DNA of 64,000 nucleotides from Eopsaltria australis (lineage: Eukaryota; Chordata; Aves; Passeriformes; Petroicidae). The stretch is from contig JAVTVJ010001232.1 in assembly GCA_034509425.1 (NCBI GenBank), forward strand, positions 186,001 through 250,000, given 5' to 3'. A program made the translations under genes and the position numbers. The notes under the pieces were generated by a model that was not told the origin of the DNA, ran no database searches, and saw nothing but the letters and a program-made list of their open reading frames with translations. Below, one piece after another: positions 26,011-39,910 of this stretch (positions are counted from its first letter, which is position 1; each line of letters starts with the position of its first letter).

Positions 26011-29000
26011 TTGATATGTTAAATGGGTGCAGAGCTCCACAGACTGATGAAGTTACAGGCAGTTTCTGCCCAATGTACAAATATAGGACCCTTCTGAAAA
26101 GCCATGGCATGGTAAGCACTGGAGTTGTCACAGTTTGTGTTTCCTTCAGCTGAGCCATCGCCCTCTTCTATTCCAGCTGTAGAATGGGGATTAGGCAGAC
26201 AACCTTTACTGACGTGATTTGTACTGGGTTAAAACTTACAATTGAGTTATGCAGGTTCTGCGTTAATAAAACCTTTCCATTATGCCATCACATGGTGTAA
26301 AGCACATTAGAAAGCGGCTGCATTGTGGAGGGCTTGGGGAATTCAAATCTGCTTTCCAGCAGCTGTTTTTCTGTCCCTGCCAGGGTTAGGTGCATAATGT
26401 GCCATTAGCTTCCATCTGCCAGGGCTGGAAAGAACCATCTCTGTTTCTAAAAGATAGCCCATGATAAACTTCCCCAATGCTAAACTGCATTTTTTACTTT
26501 TTTTTTTGAGCCATTTCACAACTAGAAGGGAAGCAGAAGAATTGCTAGAATGTGGGAGGGTTCTTTCTGTGGAAGGGTGATTCTCCCTGGATCAGGTACA
26601 AAACTGGTTGCATTTCCATAGGAATGCCATGTGTTTCATGGGGTCCTGCTCTTCTCTGCCTTGGTTGCTTTATCCCAGTCTTGTGCTGTGTCTCACCAGC
26701 CTGCTGGTGGAACTATCAGTGAGCTCTGGAGTGAGAAATGAGAAGCAAAACCTCATCCAGAGACTGGTCACAGTGTCTGGGTGAAAAGGGAATGTTATGC
26801 TACTGTTGCTCCAAACAAGACAAAACCTGTACATGCTCATCCATACTGCTCCCTCTTGACGTAATATGTAAGAAAGTGAGTGTGGATTCCCAATTCAGTT
26901 CTATTGACATTAGAGGTGAGGTAGCCAAGGTTTGATGGGGTCTGGGAAAGGAAGATGGTTGTCTAACGCTGACTCAAGTTGTCAAGCTTGCCTGTGTTTG
27001 GAGAAGTTCTCCGTGCTGTGGACTGACAGGTGGCTGCTTTACTCAGAACCCTGTCTGAGAGGATGGAGGGATTTGCTGGCTTCAGTGGCTTTGTTTTGGG
27101 CCTTGATGGTGGTAGTTACAGGAGAAGGTGCTAAAGGATCATAGCAATTCCTTATGCAGAACACAGGGTTTTAGTGCAATGAGGAGAGAGACTAATGATT
27201 CCCTGATTTTCAGTTTCTTTTAAATTAGGGTTAATGAAAAAAACTGGGGAGTTCCCAAACATGGGAAGAAAAGGCCTTCTCAAGAGAGAGTTTAAGTTTT
27301 TAGATAGGTATGAATGGTTTAAAATAGAGGACTTTGACAATTTAAAAATAGGTGCGTCAAATGTGTCATCAAAAAGCCTGGGCGTTCTATGTGAAGAAGC
27401 AAATCACTTGACAGACCATCAAATCACCTGAATGTACATCCCAACCCAGTGAAAGACCTGTATCAGCTGATGGTTGTCCTGTGTATGTGGCCTGTATCCT
27501 TGTGTTTGTTATGCACAGGCATGCTTGCTTTGAAAAGCTGTAATGCAGCAGCCAGTAATGGAACCAACATTAGTCTATCATTTCTTTTTTATCCACCTTC
27601 ATACAAAATCCTTTCAGGCAGCATCTGGGAAGCTGAAAGAAAGAGCATGAAGGGAGTGACTGCTAAGAGGGGAGGAAAGGATCAGGTGTGTACATGGGGT
27701 CTTTGTGGAAATGGTCTTAAAGCACAGATATAGGACCAATAGAAGCTTTGTACATGACAGTGCAGCCTGATGTGAACACTGTCATTTGGGAACTCACAGC
27801 TCTGTGAGGCTGAAAAGTTTTTTTTGAAGTATTGCTAAAACTAATTATCTCAGAGAAATGGAGCTAAACTTAAAAAAAGAAAAAAATTATAACATGGGTC
27901 ACTGTGCACAAAATATTAGTGCAAATTTGATTTTTTTCTTTGTACCCCCCTCCCCAGTTTTAGTGGCAGGTGGGTGGGAAGAGTGCAAAGTGAGGGACAG
28001 TGGTGTGGGGAAAATTGATTTATCAGCCTGGTGCAGCATGCAGGGGTTTGAGTGGGTGTCTGGCTCCAGACCTGGCACACTGTGACTGCCCTGGCCCCCA
28101 GCACTGCCTGGCAAGGGTGCCCATGGGGCTGCAGAACCTCAGCCACCTTGCTGTTAGCTGGGGATTTGTCATCCTCCCTGACAGCACAGGGGTTGGGAGC
28201 AGAGCTGGCTTTAGGGACAGGCTGTTCTTTCTGTGAAAGATGGGAGCTCTTTTGCAGTCACTCTTTGAGATTTACTGTGGGTCCACAGTGGCTGTCTCCT
28301 CATGGTGTGCCAAGTCTGTCTTTACCATCCTGACCTATGCTCTGGTTTTTCTTTTCCTTCCACTCACTGTCATAAATAATCTGAAAGCTCTTTAAAAGGC
28401 AGAGAGGTGGGCGCTCAAAGCATGCCTGAGAGGAGACTGTGCTGTACACGCTGTGCAGGTGCTGACGCCTCCTGCCTCAGCCTCCTGCCACAGGAACAGG
28501 TATGGCAGGTCCTCTTCCAGAAAAAAACAGTGCTGCAGAGGGGGTTTCTCCGTTTTTCAAAGAGGTGTTATGATGTGGCTGTCCCTTCTTTTTCTTGCTG
28601 ACAAATGGTGACTATGGCTGCTCAATGGAAAATATTTTTGACCCTCACCCGACTCAGACCAAACCAAACATCCTTCCTGCACAGCACAGCTTCTCATGGG
28701 AATGGGCACTTGAAGCAGTGTGCATCCTGGCAGCAAAATGGATGAGTGCTCGGGGCACAGGTCATTGTCAGGCATATAAGAATATATAGGAAGTAAGTCT
28801 TGAAATATAAGGATAGATTATGAGTAAGAAGCCTAAACCTTCTGTGGTAGTTTTTCCTACTACACCTCTGATTCCATGTCTGATTGTATCTGGGCAGGAA
28901 AAATCATTGTCAGATGAACAAAAAGATTGTGTTGAGAAGGTGAGTTGTATTAAGTCACTGTTAGGTGTGTTTGAAAAAGGATACTACCTTTAGGGTTTGA

Positions 29001-29522
29001 AAAATAAATTTGCAGAAGCTGATGGGTCTTCTAGCTGTAGGTATCCTGAATCTAGTAGAAGATGGTATGTTATCCCAGAGAACTGCACATGAAGCTACTG
29101 CTTTTACAGCGCTGCACAGGGCACGAAGCAGCCATCCTAACCCACCAAGAACTAATTTATCACATGTATCTGGTCACTGGTACTCCTCATTGACAATGTC
29201 TCATCTTGCTGAGCTGGGCAAGTTATCAATAATTTAGTGGTTCTCTTTGCCTTGTTGATCTGCTGATCCAGGGGCTGAAATGTCTGCATTGTGATGCAGC
29301 CTTCCCTGCAGGGGATCTTTCCAGGCTGCTGAGACCCTACTGGAGCCCTGTTCTCTGGTCAGGGGAAGATGGCTGGGTTTTGTATTCTGCTCACCAACTT
29401 TTGTATGAGCTATGTCCCAACTAAGCAGTCATGTTTATTCCATCCTCATGGTAAAGTCATTTGATCGTGAAAAGTGAAAGGGAAGTGTTGGAAGTGTTCT
29501 GTGGAAGTGATGTAGTTAAATG
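26011..29522. other. Intronic sequence, nothing recognised
   Basis: No repeat landmark or coding similarity was seen. Confidence 0.55.
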
Positions 29523-29698
29523 TCATATAATGGTTTGAGTTGGAAGAGACATTACAGATCATCTTCTAACTCCGCTGCTGGGGGCAGGGCCACCTTTCAC
29601 AAGACCAGGTTGCTCAGAGACCCATTCAGTCTGGCCTTGAACGCTCCCAGGAAAAGGAACTGCTTCTTTGTGAAACCATTTTCAGCACCTTATCACCC
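29523..29698 (-). mobile_element. CR1 LINE 3' fragment
   Basis: It starts TCATATAATGGTTTGAGTTG and continues with CAAGACCAGGTTGCTCAGAG and CTGGCCTTGAACGCTCCCAG, the antisense CR1 3' region. It is directly followed by a second CR1 copy. Confidence 0.9.
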
Positions 29699-29700
29699 TG

Positions 29701-29785
29701 CACAGAATCATAGGATGGTTTGGGTTGGAAGGGACCTTAAAGGTCATCTTGTTCCAACCCTCCTGCTGTGGGCAGGGACACTTTT
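29701..29785 (-). mobile_element. Second, younger-looking CR1 3' end
   Basis: CACAGAATCATAGGATGGTT, GGGTTGGAAGGGACC, GTTCCAACCCTCCTGC and GGGCAGGGACAC are nearly consensus antisense CR1. It abuts the older copy to its left, so the two came from independent insertions or one landed next to the other. Confidence 0.9.
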
Positions 29786-31474
29786 GCAGTGGCAGTATTG
29801 AATCAGTGTGCACAATGGAGAGGAGGCAGGAATGTGAGGGCAGCTGACTAGTGAAGGTAATGACCTTTTGCATGGGACAGAGGAAATGCACATGATCCCT
29901 TGGTGCTCAGAAATTAATGTGACAGAAGATGGATATCTGTGAGGTAGTGAAGAGTAATCCAATAAAGAAGCAGCTCCTACAGAGTCAGACAGAATGGGAG
30001 ATGGTTGTTAAAAGTGGAAGCTAAAAGGCTTGTAAGAGACTCTGTGAAAAGAGAAAAGGAAATACCTGTCATGTCTAGAAGAGACGGGTAGGGTAATAGG
30101 CTAGGCTTTCAGTGGTGTGTCCAAAATGAAGTGAGATTGATGCACAACCAGAATTTCTGACTGGAAACAGTACATGGAAAGATAAGTTGGACTGTAAATA
30201 AGAGGAAGAAACATGTATTTCTAGAGGCTGTCAAAAACTCTAGAATAAATAGAGTGTGAAGTTGAATCTCTATGAAAACAAATAGGTCACAGGAATACAA
30301 ATGTGGTACCAGTCCTAAATCTGAATAGAGGAGATGAATACAACAGGCAGAAAGACATCAAAGAGACAGTAAAGCTATGCTGTGCTGATTGATGGAGGCT
30401 TTAGCTAGCCAGCCCTATTAGCAACATGCTGTGTAGGAACTATCTTTTTCAGAGATGGTCGTTCTGCAGTCAATTGTGTTGGTAACTTGTGCTTATATAG
30501 TGTGCTTCTATTAAAGGAAGCTGGAGTGCCCTTGGAAGGTGGCAAATTCCTTGGCAGATTGGAAGAGAGAGAGATGTGTGGGTGTTAGACTGGTTTGGGT
30601 GTTACACTATCACAACTATGGGCTGAATTTCATCTTGAGGTCTCAGTGAAGATATCAGTGGAAGATGGAGAGTTGTCTTCTGGGTCTTCCCTGTTCATCC
30701 ACAGCACACCTGAACAGCCAGAAATCACTCTGGATGCAGGGAGCCCTGCATTATTTATGATTATTTATGATAATCTATATGCAGTACATTACTTGTCTCT
30801 ACAAGTGGAACCCGGACACTTCTCCGGTTGTTCTCAGGAAAGATTTTTGGGGAAAATAATTTTCCCTGTGAGCACTGTCCCCATCAAATGCAGTAGTAGT
30901 TGAGACAGAGAATGCTCTTAGGTCAAAGATGCTGGAGAACAATTTGGGAGACTCTTGCTCAGTTCCCAGCTGTGGCCCATGTCTCCTGTCTGCCCTTGGG
31001 TAATTGCATTTATTTCTCTGTGCTCTTGCTTCTTGTGTGCAAAGCAGAGCTCATAATGCATCGTTAGCCTGTCCTGTTCAGTTAGATTAAAAACCCTTTG
31101 GAGCAGGCAGCATGTTCCTACTGCATGTTTATGTAACATTTTGCATAATCTGATCTTGGCTAGCATCATCTAGGACACGTGGAGATACCTCATAAATAAT
31201 ACTAATAATATTTTAATATTGTTAATGCTTAGCACATTCACAGCATTTAACCTCCCCCTAAAACAGCACTCAGCACTGTCGACATGGCGGTGATTGAGCA
31301 TGAGTCATGTTGGCTCCTTTCCCTGGCATGGTGCAATCTGTAAACTAGCCAGAGAACTGAGGCCTTTAGTGAGCACGTACTGGGTGTCAGGAACACCTGG
31401 ATCTTAATGCTGCTCTAGCAGTAACTTACTGTGTCATTGCTGGCTAATGTTGTTTGGTTTGGTTTTTTTTGTTG

Positions 31475-31492
31475 TTTTTTTTTTTTTTTTTT
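31475..31492 (+). repeat. (T)18 homopolymer
   Basis: A T run after TTTGGTTTGG...GTTG. Confidence 0.95.
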
Positions 31493-34400
31493 AAAGTGAG
31501 CTCTGGTCTTTGGCCATCTGACTTGAGATCATGGGAGCCAGAGGCTTGGAGGTTTAGAGCTTCATTAATCCTGTTGGCTATGTTAGAAATTAAAAGTATT
31601 ATGCAACCCTGAAAACCAGTCTCTAAGAAGCTCATGCATTGGAAAACTCCAACTAAGGGACACTTCTAAAAAATCCTGCTCCTCTTCTGCTTGCTTTCTT
31701 GTCAGTAACAAAGGGGAAGTACTTATGTACCTTGAGAGGTAGATGTGGAATTTGGTGAAAGTTCACAGAGTGTCTTGAAGGAAAGTACTGTATGATTTAC
31801 ATAATCTCATTTTCACTGACTGCTCTTTGTTGCAGGATGTAAGAGGAGGGATGGGAAAGAGACCAGATGTGCTCGGAGAGTGCTGCACATCTGCTTACCC
31901 ACCACAGGCTCTCTTTTTCTCCTCAAATGCGAAGCTTAAATACTGAGAATCTTTTCCACCCTTCACAGGTACCTTTGTGACACAGACACATCAGGGCCTT
32001 CCTTTTCAGGAGTGCATCCATAGCCCACTTGTGTCCTCGAGGAGGTTCCAGCTGCTGCTGTGAGCCTGTATGCCAGCTGAAGCTTCTAGCTTCCAGTCAT
32101 CTGCTGAGACAGATTGGCTCAGTCATTTGCAGTCTTTTCTCCAGGCACGTGCCCTGCAGGACATCAGTGCCAAAACTTCCAGAATACTCTCTGGGAACCA
32201 GGGTAGAGTGGCCAGCTACAAACCTTCAAAAAAGTAAAAAACTGTGAGATGAAAAAGGTGCGTTCAAAATAAGGGGTGGCGGCAACTTAAACTCTGTAGA
32301 TTATGTTTTAATTACAGCCAATAATCAAACAAACAACAGGAGCTCATACCCAGCTCTCTGTTATTGCCCTGCATTTTGCCTAGACTGTATGCAATTTCTT
32401 CTGAGTGACCTTACCCAAGCACTCCCTACACTTCTGAATTAATCTTTGTTTACTTTGCTGCAATGCTTTGTCACCACGTGTCTTTTTCTTCTGTCCTGAA
32501 GCACTTGTCAGAAAAGCCAGCTAAGCTAAGCACCAAGCATAGGATTTAGTGATGCTCCAGCCACAGAGAACATGACGCTGCTGGGAGAAAAGAGAAAGGA
32601 TAAAGCCAATCTGCCTTTCTTTCTGCCCCTCTAATCTAGGACTTCTACTGGAGTCAGAGTACCCTCTAACATAATTTAGCTTTGGAAATTGGCTGTCTGG
32701 AGGAGCAAGGTGCTCACTTCCACATCCTTCACCAGGTGATGTGCTGGGGTACAAGATACTGCCCTGAAACATGCAGAGAGAGGAGCCCCTGTGCAGAAGG
32801 GCATACACACCTTCTAAAACTGTGAGAAGGTCCTTAATCTGCCTTTTGTATTTTCACTGTCATCTTCACATTCCTGCAAGGCAAGATGACCTTTTATTGA
32901 AGGTGCTCTGCACTCCCTCCAGATATATTTGAGTTGTACATCCCTCTAAGCTCAGCCTGAACTTGTGTGGCCTTTGACAGGGATAGGTGGGAAGCTGCAA
33001 AGAATGAAAAAAACAATCTTTAACATCTGAAAACTACTATGGGCTAGAAAGACAGCAGTGCTGAACAAAGAGACCAGTGCAAGGAAAAGAACAGGAGCAG
33101 AATTATTGTTTTGTGGGCTTTAGCCCTTTGGTATTGGTGAGGTTTCTTCTACCCTATATCCTCTCCAAGGAAATGGCTTCTCATTCAAAGACAGATGTTT
33201 CCATCACTCCTTTGTATTTGCTGTAAATAAGCCCCTAGGACACATGTCTCTCTGTCCTTCACATCTATGTGCTTCCAGCCTGGGGGAGGTGACTCCCAGC
33301 TCAAGCCTGGGCAGTGACTGGCAGCTGCACAGCAGCACCTTCTCCAGGAGGTTCATTGGAATATCTTCGTTATACCCCACAGCTGGTTTCCCAAGGCCCA
33401 CTGAACCTAAAACCCACAACAAGAGGACAAACCCTACATCCATCCATAAACAAACCTGACAACATAAGGAGCAGTAAGGGGGCACAAAATTAAGGCTGTC
33501 CTTCTTAAAATTTTTCTTCCCTGCCCTCCCAAATCAATAATTTCTAGTTCTTTCCTCTCCCTTCCTTAAAACTGAGTCAAACAAACACTGCTATTATGGT
33601 GCTGTATTTATTTAGTAGGCCCATCCTGTTCAAACCTATCATGATTTGAAGGCAAAAGGAGGGACTGCAGCACTACCAAACACAGCAGGACTGTTGCATC
33701 AGTTTGACAGGTGCTGAGGAACACTTACACAACTTTGGATCAAGCTGCTGGGTGACAGGGCAATGAAGCACAGAAGCAGAGGGAGGATTGGGAGATTTTT
33801 TTTTCCATTCCCCTTGCAAAACACTATTTTTATACTTGAGAAGGAAATTTCCAACAAGTAAGCTTGACCACAGCCAGATTAAATCTGATAAAAAGTGGCT
33901 CAGACTCTAGTTAGAGAATGGTGACTCCATCACTCTCTGACCGCGTCATTTCCTGGGGTTGTGAATGATGGGACACTGCATCAGAACATTCACCTGCACT
34001 GATAAAATTGAGGTTTTGTCATTCTGGAGCACATTATTGACTGAAATCACTTCTGGACTACAAATACCTTCCTGTTTTGGCCTGTCAAGTTCAGCTCTTC
34101 TCTGGAGCAGAGGCCCAACTGAGTCCAAAATCAAAGACTAACTTTTCTAAGGTCTGTACTTTTCCACTGGTGCCAATAGGGAATTACTTGTGCTATGTGA
34201 AATATCAGTAAACAATAAGAACTTGAAAATTTGGACCCCAGTTTTGTGGTTTGAGGGTTTTCTCAGCTGGTCCTTCTCTGGTGTCTGTTACTCTTATGAC
34301 TCCATTTGCAGCAGGAAGCAACTGCTCAATCTGCCACTCTGACTAAGAGATTTTGGAGCAAAATTCTTTCACCTGTCATACAGCCTAATAATGTTCCAAG

Positions 34401-37221
34401 CTGCAGTCCTATTGCCTCATGCTGTGACCTTGTTGAAGCTCCTAACGTGAAGCCAGGTCAGATTTTGGATAGCAATCTCCAAGGCAGAGCCAGAATGCTG
34501 CAGGAGGCACCATTTGGAAGTCAGCAGGAGGTGTGATTCCTCAAGTCAGTCTTGAACTGGTTCCACAGCATGGTGGAGTATTGCTTTCCTGGCAAGAAAG
34601 ACAGGCAACTGCAACCCCAGCCATCTAAGGATATTAAAAAGCTCTTTCTCCAGGAACAGTCATTACCTCTAATACCCTGCTTAACTTTAAACTTGGGTAA
34701 TTACTTTCATCTGACCTAAAAAAAAAAAGATTCTCTGCTGGGTTTTTTCCTAGGTACTGTATTTTTTCATGCTTTCTGTAGTAAACAGCCTTGTAGGAGT
34801 ACTGCACACTGTTAAACAGATGCTCTGTTGCACCCTGAAAGATAGATGCAATTTGGAGGTGGGTCATTATCAGTGGAGAAGCTCTGGGGCTCAGCTGCTA
34901 GAGGCAGGAGGTAATCATTAATAGCAGGGCTGTGCAGCAGCATTTATGGAGACGCATGGTATTTGTGAGATATTTGAATAATTAGTGGTGGGATCTGCAC
35001 ACCTCTCCTGGAGAAACACCAGGCTGCTTTACAAGAACAGAATTCTTGATGTAACTCATGCTAGCTTTAGTACCAGTGAGTCCTGATGGGGAAGGGTGTC
35101 TTAAAGAAGTCTTGCTTTTCCCTGCAGCCTCCTGTTTGATTTTAGGGGCTCTACACTGGGTCGGAGATCTCCTGTTGTCTTCCTGTTTCTGGAATATCTG
35201 AAGACTTACCTCATTGTGTTAATACTTCTGTTTATTCTTCAGGTTCCTTCTTAGACTCTTAATCTTCATTGTATGTTTTTCCTGACAGAAATTTCTTTCT
35301 ATTCTTTTTGGTTTTAGTGGAGTTTAATGGATGCATTTAGAAGATCTGAATAAATCATTATAGAAAGAGTTTTAAGAAAGGAGAGATTTGCTTCACTTTG
35401 TTTCTGTAATGAAAAAAAGCAAACCTAATAAAATTTTTCTAAAGCCATCTTCAATTCTTGCCAAATTCTGAAGGGGAATATGATATGATGCTTGAGAAAC
35501 AACTGACTTCAATTCAAATTTACCTTAGAATCTAATGAAAACTGAGCTATGCAGCCAAAAGCCTGTATGGTCTCGTACAGGACCCACATTCTGAGCAGCC
35601 CTTGGAAGTAAGATCAGAGTCTGACCTGTTATGCTTTGTTTTTTTGGTGTTTATCTGATTTCACACAAGAACAACTAAGTCTTTGTCTTTTCTAATGAAT
35701 CTGTTCTTGATTAAAAAGTGCTTTCCAAAGGGCAGAAACATGGAAGCATTGTCAAGCATTTAAAATCTCTCTGCTGCCTCCCTCTTCTGTGGTGTCTTGT
35801 CCTGCCTCCCAGTAACACCAACTCAAGTCTTCCCCAATGCCTCTCAAATAGACATAACAGTTCCACTGTGTTTGGCAGTACCACAGTCCTTTCCTTGGCA
35901 TCAATATTACTGAAGACTTGAAGACCTTAGCAATGCTCATGTCAGATGCCCAAAGTTCAGGTCCTCCTCTTTCATGAGAAGAGTGTGTAAATGATGACGT
36001 GATGAAAACAAACATGTACAAGACTGCTTGACATGGGAACATCCAGAGCATGTCAATCTTGAGTCCTTGCAAAAAAGCTTTATAAATTGCCCCCTGTGGC
36101 TTGGCCACCATGAAATCCCAGAACTGTGATGCTGAGTGTTGGCATTTGGTTTCCAACAGAATCTCAGAACTCAAAACCAGGGTATTCTGTCAGGTCAAAA
36201 AAAACCCAATCTTTTTTTCTGTTATGTTGAAATTTTTCATTGCACTAAAAAAGACAAATGCTTCAATCTTTCCAAAGTAGGATTTTTAAAGTTTCTTGTT
36301 CTGAAAAAGGTTTTGATTGTTTTGATCTATTTGAACACAGACACATTTTGAGAGGTGTTTTCCTTCAAGTGAACACAGTGTTACATTCAACTTCTTCTAG
36401 TATGTTAGCATAGCAGATTGCGGCTGAAGAGAAAGAACCCTGTTGATTCTGCTAGCTTGTTTTGTAGGAAAAGATAAAACTCCCATGTATCGACACAGAA
36501 GGAAAAAAACCCACAAAAGCTGAGTGCTGATAAGAAAAAGTGGGAGGGGGCAAAGAGTCAAATTTGCCTGTGAAAACATTTGCAGAAGACAACAGCAATG
36601 AGGTAGACAAAAAGAGCATTTCTTTCCTTGGGGCTGTTGCTTTTTCTGACCTTTACAACAACTCACTCCTTCCATTATAAGTGGAATATTAACTGTCCTG
36701 CCTCAAGTACAGCATCCTACTGGCTTCTTGCAGGACAGTCACATAGCAGGGGAGGAACACAGCTCTGTCCTTAGCTTGTTTCAGAAGGAGGTAAGGAAAA
36801 TGTAATCACTGCAGCCTAGAATGACATTTAGCTGGTGGAAAGGATGGTGGGATGGGAAGTAGGTGGGGAGGAGCCCAAAGAGGAAGCAGAGAGGAGTGCT
36901 TATGCAGATGTCATGCAGAATACCCTCAGCTGAGGAGGCCACAAGGAGTTGTATGAGGGGTGGCTGGTGTTTGGGATGTGTTGCATGGGGTTCCCTGTTT
37001 CCACTTGAGCTACTGAGCTGCTCTTCTCTCCCAACTGGGGCAGGAACAGGTTCTGCAATGACCAGCCATACCACAAGGCTGGCTGGCTTTTCCCCCTTGC
37101 TGTAAATGCTTTGTAGTCAGGCATTTCTCTGCATGCTAAACATGTCTGAGATATTCAGGACTTTAACTGGCATAAGGCAATACCCCAGGAGTAGTTTGGA
37201 AATAGCAGCAGGAAACACTGC

Positions 37222-37233
37222 TATATATATATA
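37222..37233 (+). repeat. (TA)6 repeat
   Basis: A short TA dinucleotide run. Confidence 0.9.
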
Positions 37234-39524
37234 ATGCTTATATATTTTCTGTGCTGTTAGGAGTGCTAGCCTCTGGGGAGCTACTTGTGCCTCTGCAACT
37301 GATGATGAAGGAAGAGGAGAGGGCATTTATTTTGCTCTGTTGTATTTTTGTCAGTGATAGAAAATGGAGATTAGGGTCAATCCCAGGAACCTTAAGTGGT
37401 ACTCAGCTTTTTAGGTGCAAAGTATTTACAGCTCCAGCACAGAAGATGTTTCTTCTGCTATTTGTCACTCAGGAATTGAGCCCAAAAGCTTTGCCTGTCT
37501 CCCATCACCTGTTTCTAGCATCATCTTCCATTACACATAGCTGTGTTCTCGAGCACTACCATAAAACATGACCCAGAAACATCTGCGTATCTCCTTAACT
37601 CTTCTGTAGCTTGTGGCTTTCAGCGCATTCCAGATGGTTTAGGATGGATGATGGGTCTCTCCTGGTGTGTGCTGGTGATCTATGTCCCCATTGAATGTAT
37701 CCTCCTCCCAGAGTTGCCCTGTCCATATTAAGACAGGGTGGAGGGTCAATAGAGTCACAGTGGCTGTCCCTGGCCAGGCGCTGCTCGGGGTGCAGAAGGA
37801 CAGGGTTGGCACCCAGCAGCAAAGATAAGTCTTGCTGCCACAGGCAGGCACCAGCTATAGAACCAGCATAAGTTTTTTAAGCAAAATATTAGATATGGAT
37901 CTTGATGTCCCCAGACAGTGTTGGAATGAACAAAACTTTTTTAAGGAGGAGAGACTCTTGTGGATAATAAGACTAGCCCATGGTTACTCAATGGTCCTTG
38001 TGGATTCTCCCAACTGAAAACATTCTTGACTAACTCAGGAGACACTTCTCTTTTGCTGTATTTCTTTTTACAAATGAGGGCCATGGTCCTTTTATCTGAA
38101 AGGGCTTGAATCAACTATGAGCTGTCACAGTTTGGGGGGAAACCCCCTCCCCCCCTTCAAGGGCAAGTTATAGTGGATTGCATTTTCTGGTACCTTCCTC
38201 TGAAGCATCTTGGTGGCCAAGGAGAGAAGCTGGCTATGGGCAGAAATTGTGTGGGTCTCCTTTTCGTTTCCCAAATCATTTGCAGGCCCCAAAACTCACT
38301 GGGAAAGATGTTGGGAATGAGGCTGTGAGAAGGGAGAAGTAGCATTGAGGAAGAAGGGCTGGTGTGGGGTGGGGAGAACACGTGCACGGGTTTGCTTGTA
38401 ATTAGGAGATTTAAACTTTGAAAGAAGTTAATTAATAATGAAACTTCTGACTGAATGATGCAGATTATGAAGACTGGCTTTGTCAGCAGCTGCAATTAAT
38501 TACAGGCTCAGGCACAAGGAAAAGGAGGGGGGTGAGGGATGTGGGAGAGGGGAGGCATCACCAAAAGATGATAAACCTGGCTGCAGGCTGTTGCTGTGGT
38601 GACAGGAGGCAGTAGCTGTGGTTGACAACGGTGACACATTGAAGGCAGCAGATAGTCCTAATTACCCCCTCCATGGACCCAAGCAGGCAGCAACCCCTTC
38701 TGATTCGGGGTAGGAGATGCTCTGGTTTTCTCCTTGCATTTTCTTCCTTTCTGCTGCAGGTTTGATGTGCTTTTTCAGTCTTTCCAACTGCTCTGAAAGG
38801 AAAACAGTGGGGCAGTGGCTTTTTCTAATATCACTGTAATAGCCTGGGAATGGCCAGCAGTTCTGCAAGGTTCTTGGGAAGCTGGGACAATGCTGGCAAA
38901 CTTTGAGAGAAGATACCTAAAAAGCAGGAGAGAAAAAATAATCTGCAACTGGCCACAGCTTTCTGAGCAAGGAGATGAGATTGCACATTTGGCCTAAGTT
39001 TCAACCTTTTCGGGAGTGCTTGCCATGGCTTGTCATGGTCTCACCAGATGCTGACAGCAACCTGCCATGGTCTGCATGGCCTTGTGGGGGGCTCTGCAAG
39101 GGCAGTGAGAGAAACATGGAAGTGTGCTGCCCTGACATTGCTGCTGCCAAAGCATGTGCATGGAACTGTAGGTCTGTGTTAAATAAAAACTCCTCACTTT
39201 CATGGGTTTGGCTGCAGTCAGAGTAGTACTCTCTGCCTCCAGTTCTCTTGTGTCATGCTTTCTGGAGAAAATAAAAAGCCAACTGGCTTTTAAAACAATT
39301 TCCGCTTTTCATTTGTTATGCATTAATTTAATCCAAGAATGTTCAAGGCCCTGGTTTTGTCCACATCTCTATTGACCTCCTTAGAGAAGGACTCTTGCAA
39401 CCATTGGCTCAGCCTGCTCTGAAAGTGCTTTGGCTCCTTGAAGAATGTCATTCAGCACTGATCCCCCTATCAAGGCTTCACTGGTGCTGCCTTTCCAGTA
39501 ATTGTCAAAGTACCTGCTGCAAAA

Positions 39525-39910
39525 GGGAGAGGCTTGAGAGAGCTGGGGCTGCTCAGCCTGGAGGAGAGATGGTTTAGGGAGATGTTACCCTATGTGTATC
39601 AATATCTGATGGGAGGAGTAAAGGACACAGACTGCTCAGTGATGCCCAGTGACAGGGCAAGAGATAATGGTGACAGCCTGAGAAGTGGGATATGTCCTAT
39701 TTAGACTTAGGAAAACACGTCTCTCTGTGTAAACAGTTGAATGCTGTTGCCCAGAGAGGTTCTGGTGCCTCTATACCTGAAGATATTCAAACCCCAAGTG
39801 GATGCAACCCTGAGCAATCTGTTGTAGTTGATGCTACTTTGAGCAGGGAAGGTGGAAAAGATGACCTACAGAGGCCCTTCCAGCATCAACATTTCTGAGG
39901 TTCTGTAATG
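39525..39910 (+). mobile_element. CR1 LINE 3' fragment, about 385 bases
   Basis: CTGGGGCTGCTCAGCCTGGA, AGTGACAGGGCAAGAGATAA, TTGCCCAGAGAGGTTCTGG, AACCCTGAGCAATCTG and CCCTTCCAGCATCAA lead to a degraded terminal TTCTGTAATG. The order is that of sense CR1. Confidence 0.92.

Larger units (their letters stand above)
29786..39524. other. Intronic sequence, mostly featureless
   Basis: It holds a T18 run and a TA6 run. The open frames, up to 140 codons on the minus strand at 35752-36174, match nothing known to me. A repeat-free G-rich and GTGACA-containing stretch lies near 38.5 kb. Confidence 0.5.

Noticed and set aside
31266..31287. Second RE1-like sequence, CTCAGCACTGTCGACAT
   Set aside because: Several core positions of both half-sites differ from the consensus.
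33150..33165. ATATCCTCT as the minor-intron donor for the AT-AC intron
   Set aside because: The bases before it do not encode the expected W-C-I-K-M-V-C-N end of the previous exon, and the site deviates from ATATCCTT.
35752..36174. 140-codon minus-strand frame with hydrophobic stretches
   Set aside because: I briefly considered a processed membrane-protein pseudogene, but I recognise no protein and frames of this size are expected several times by chance here.
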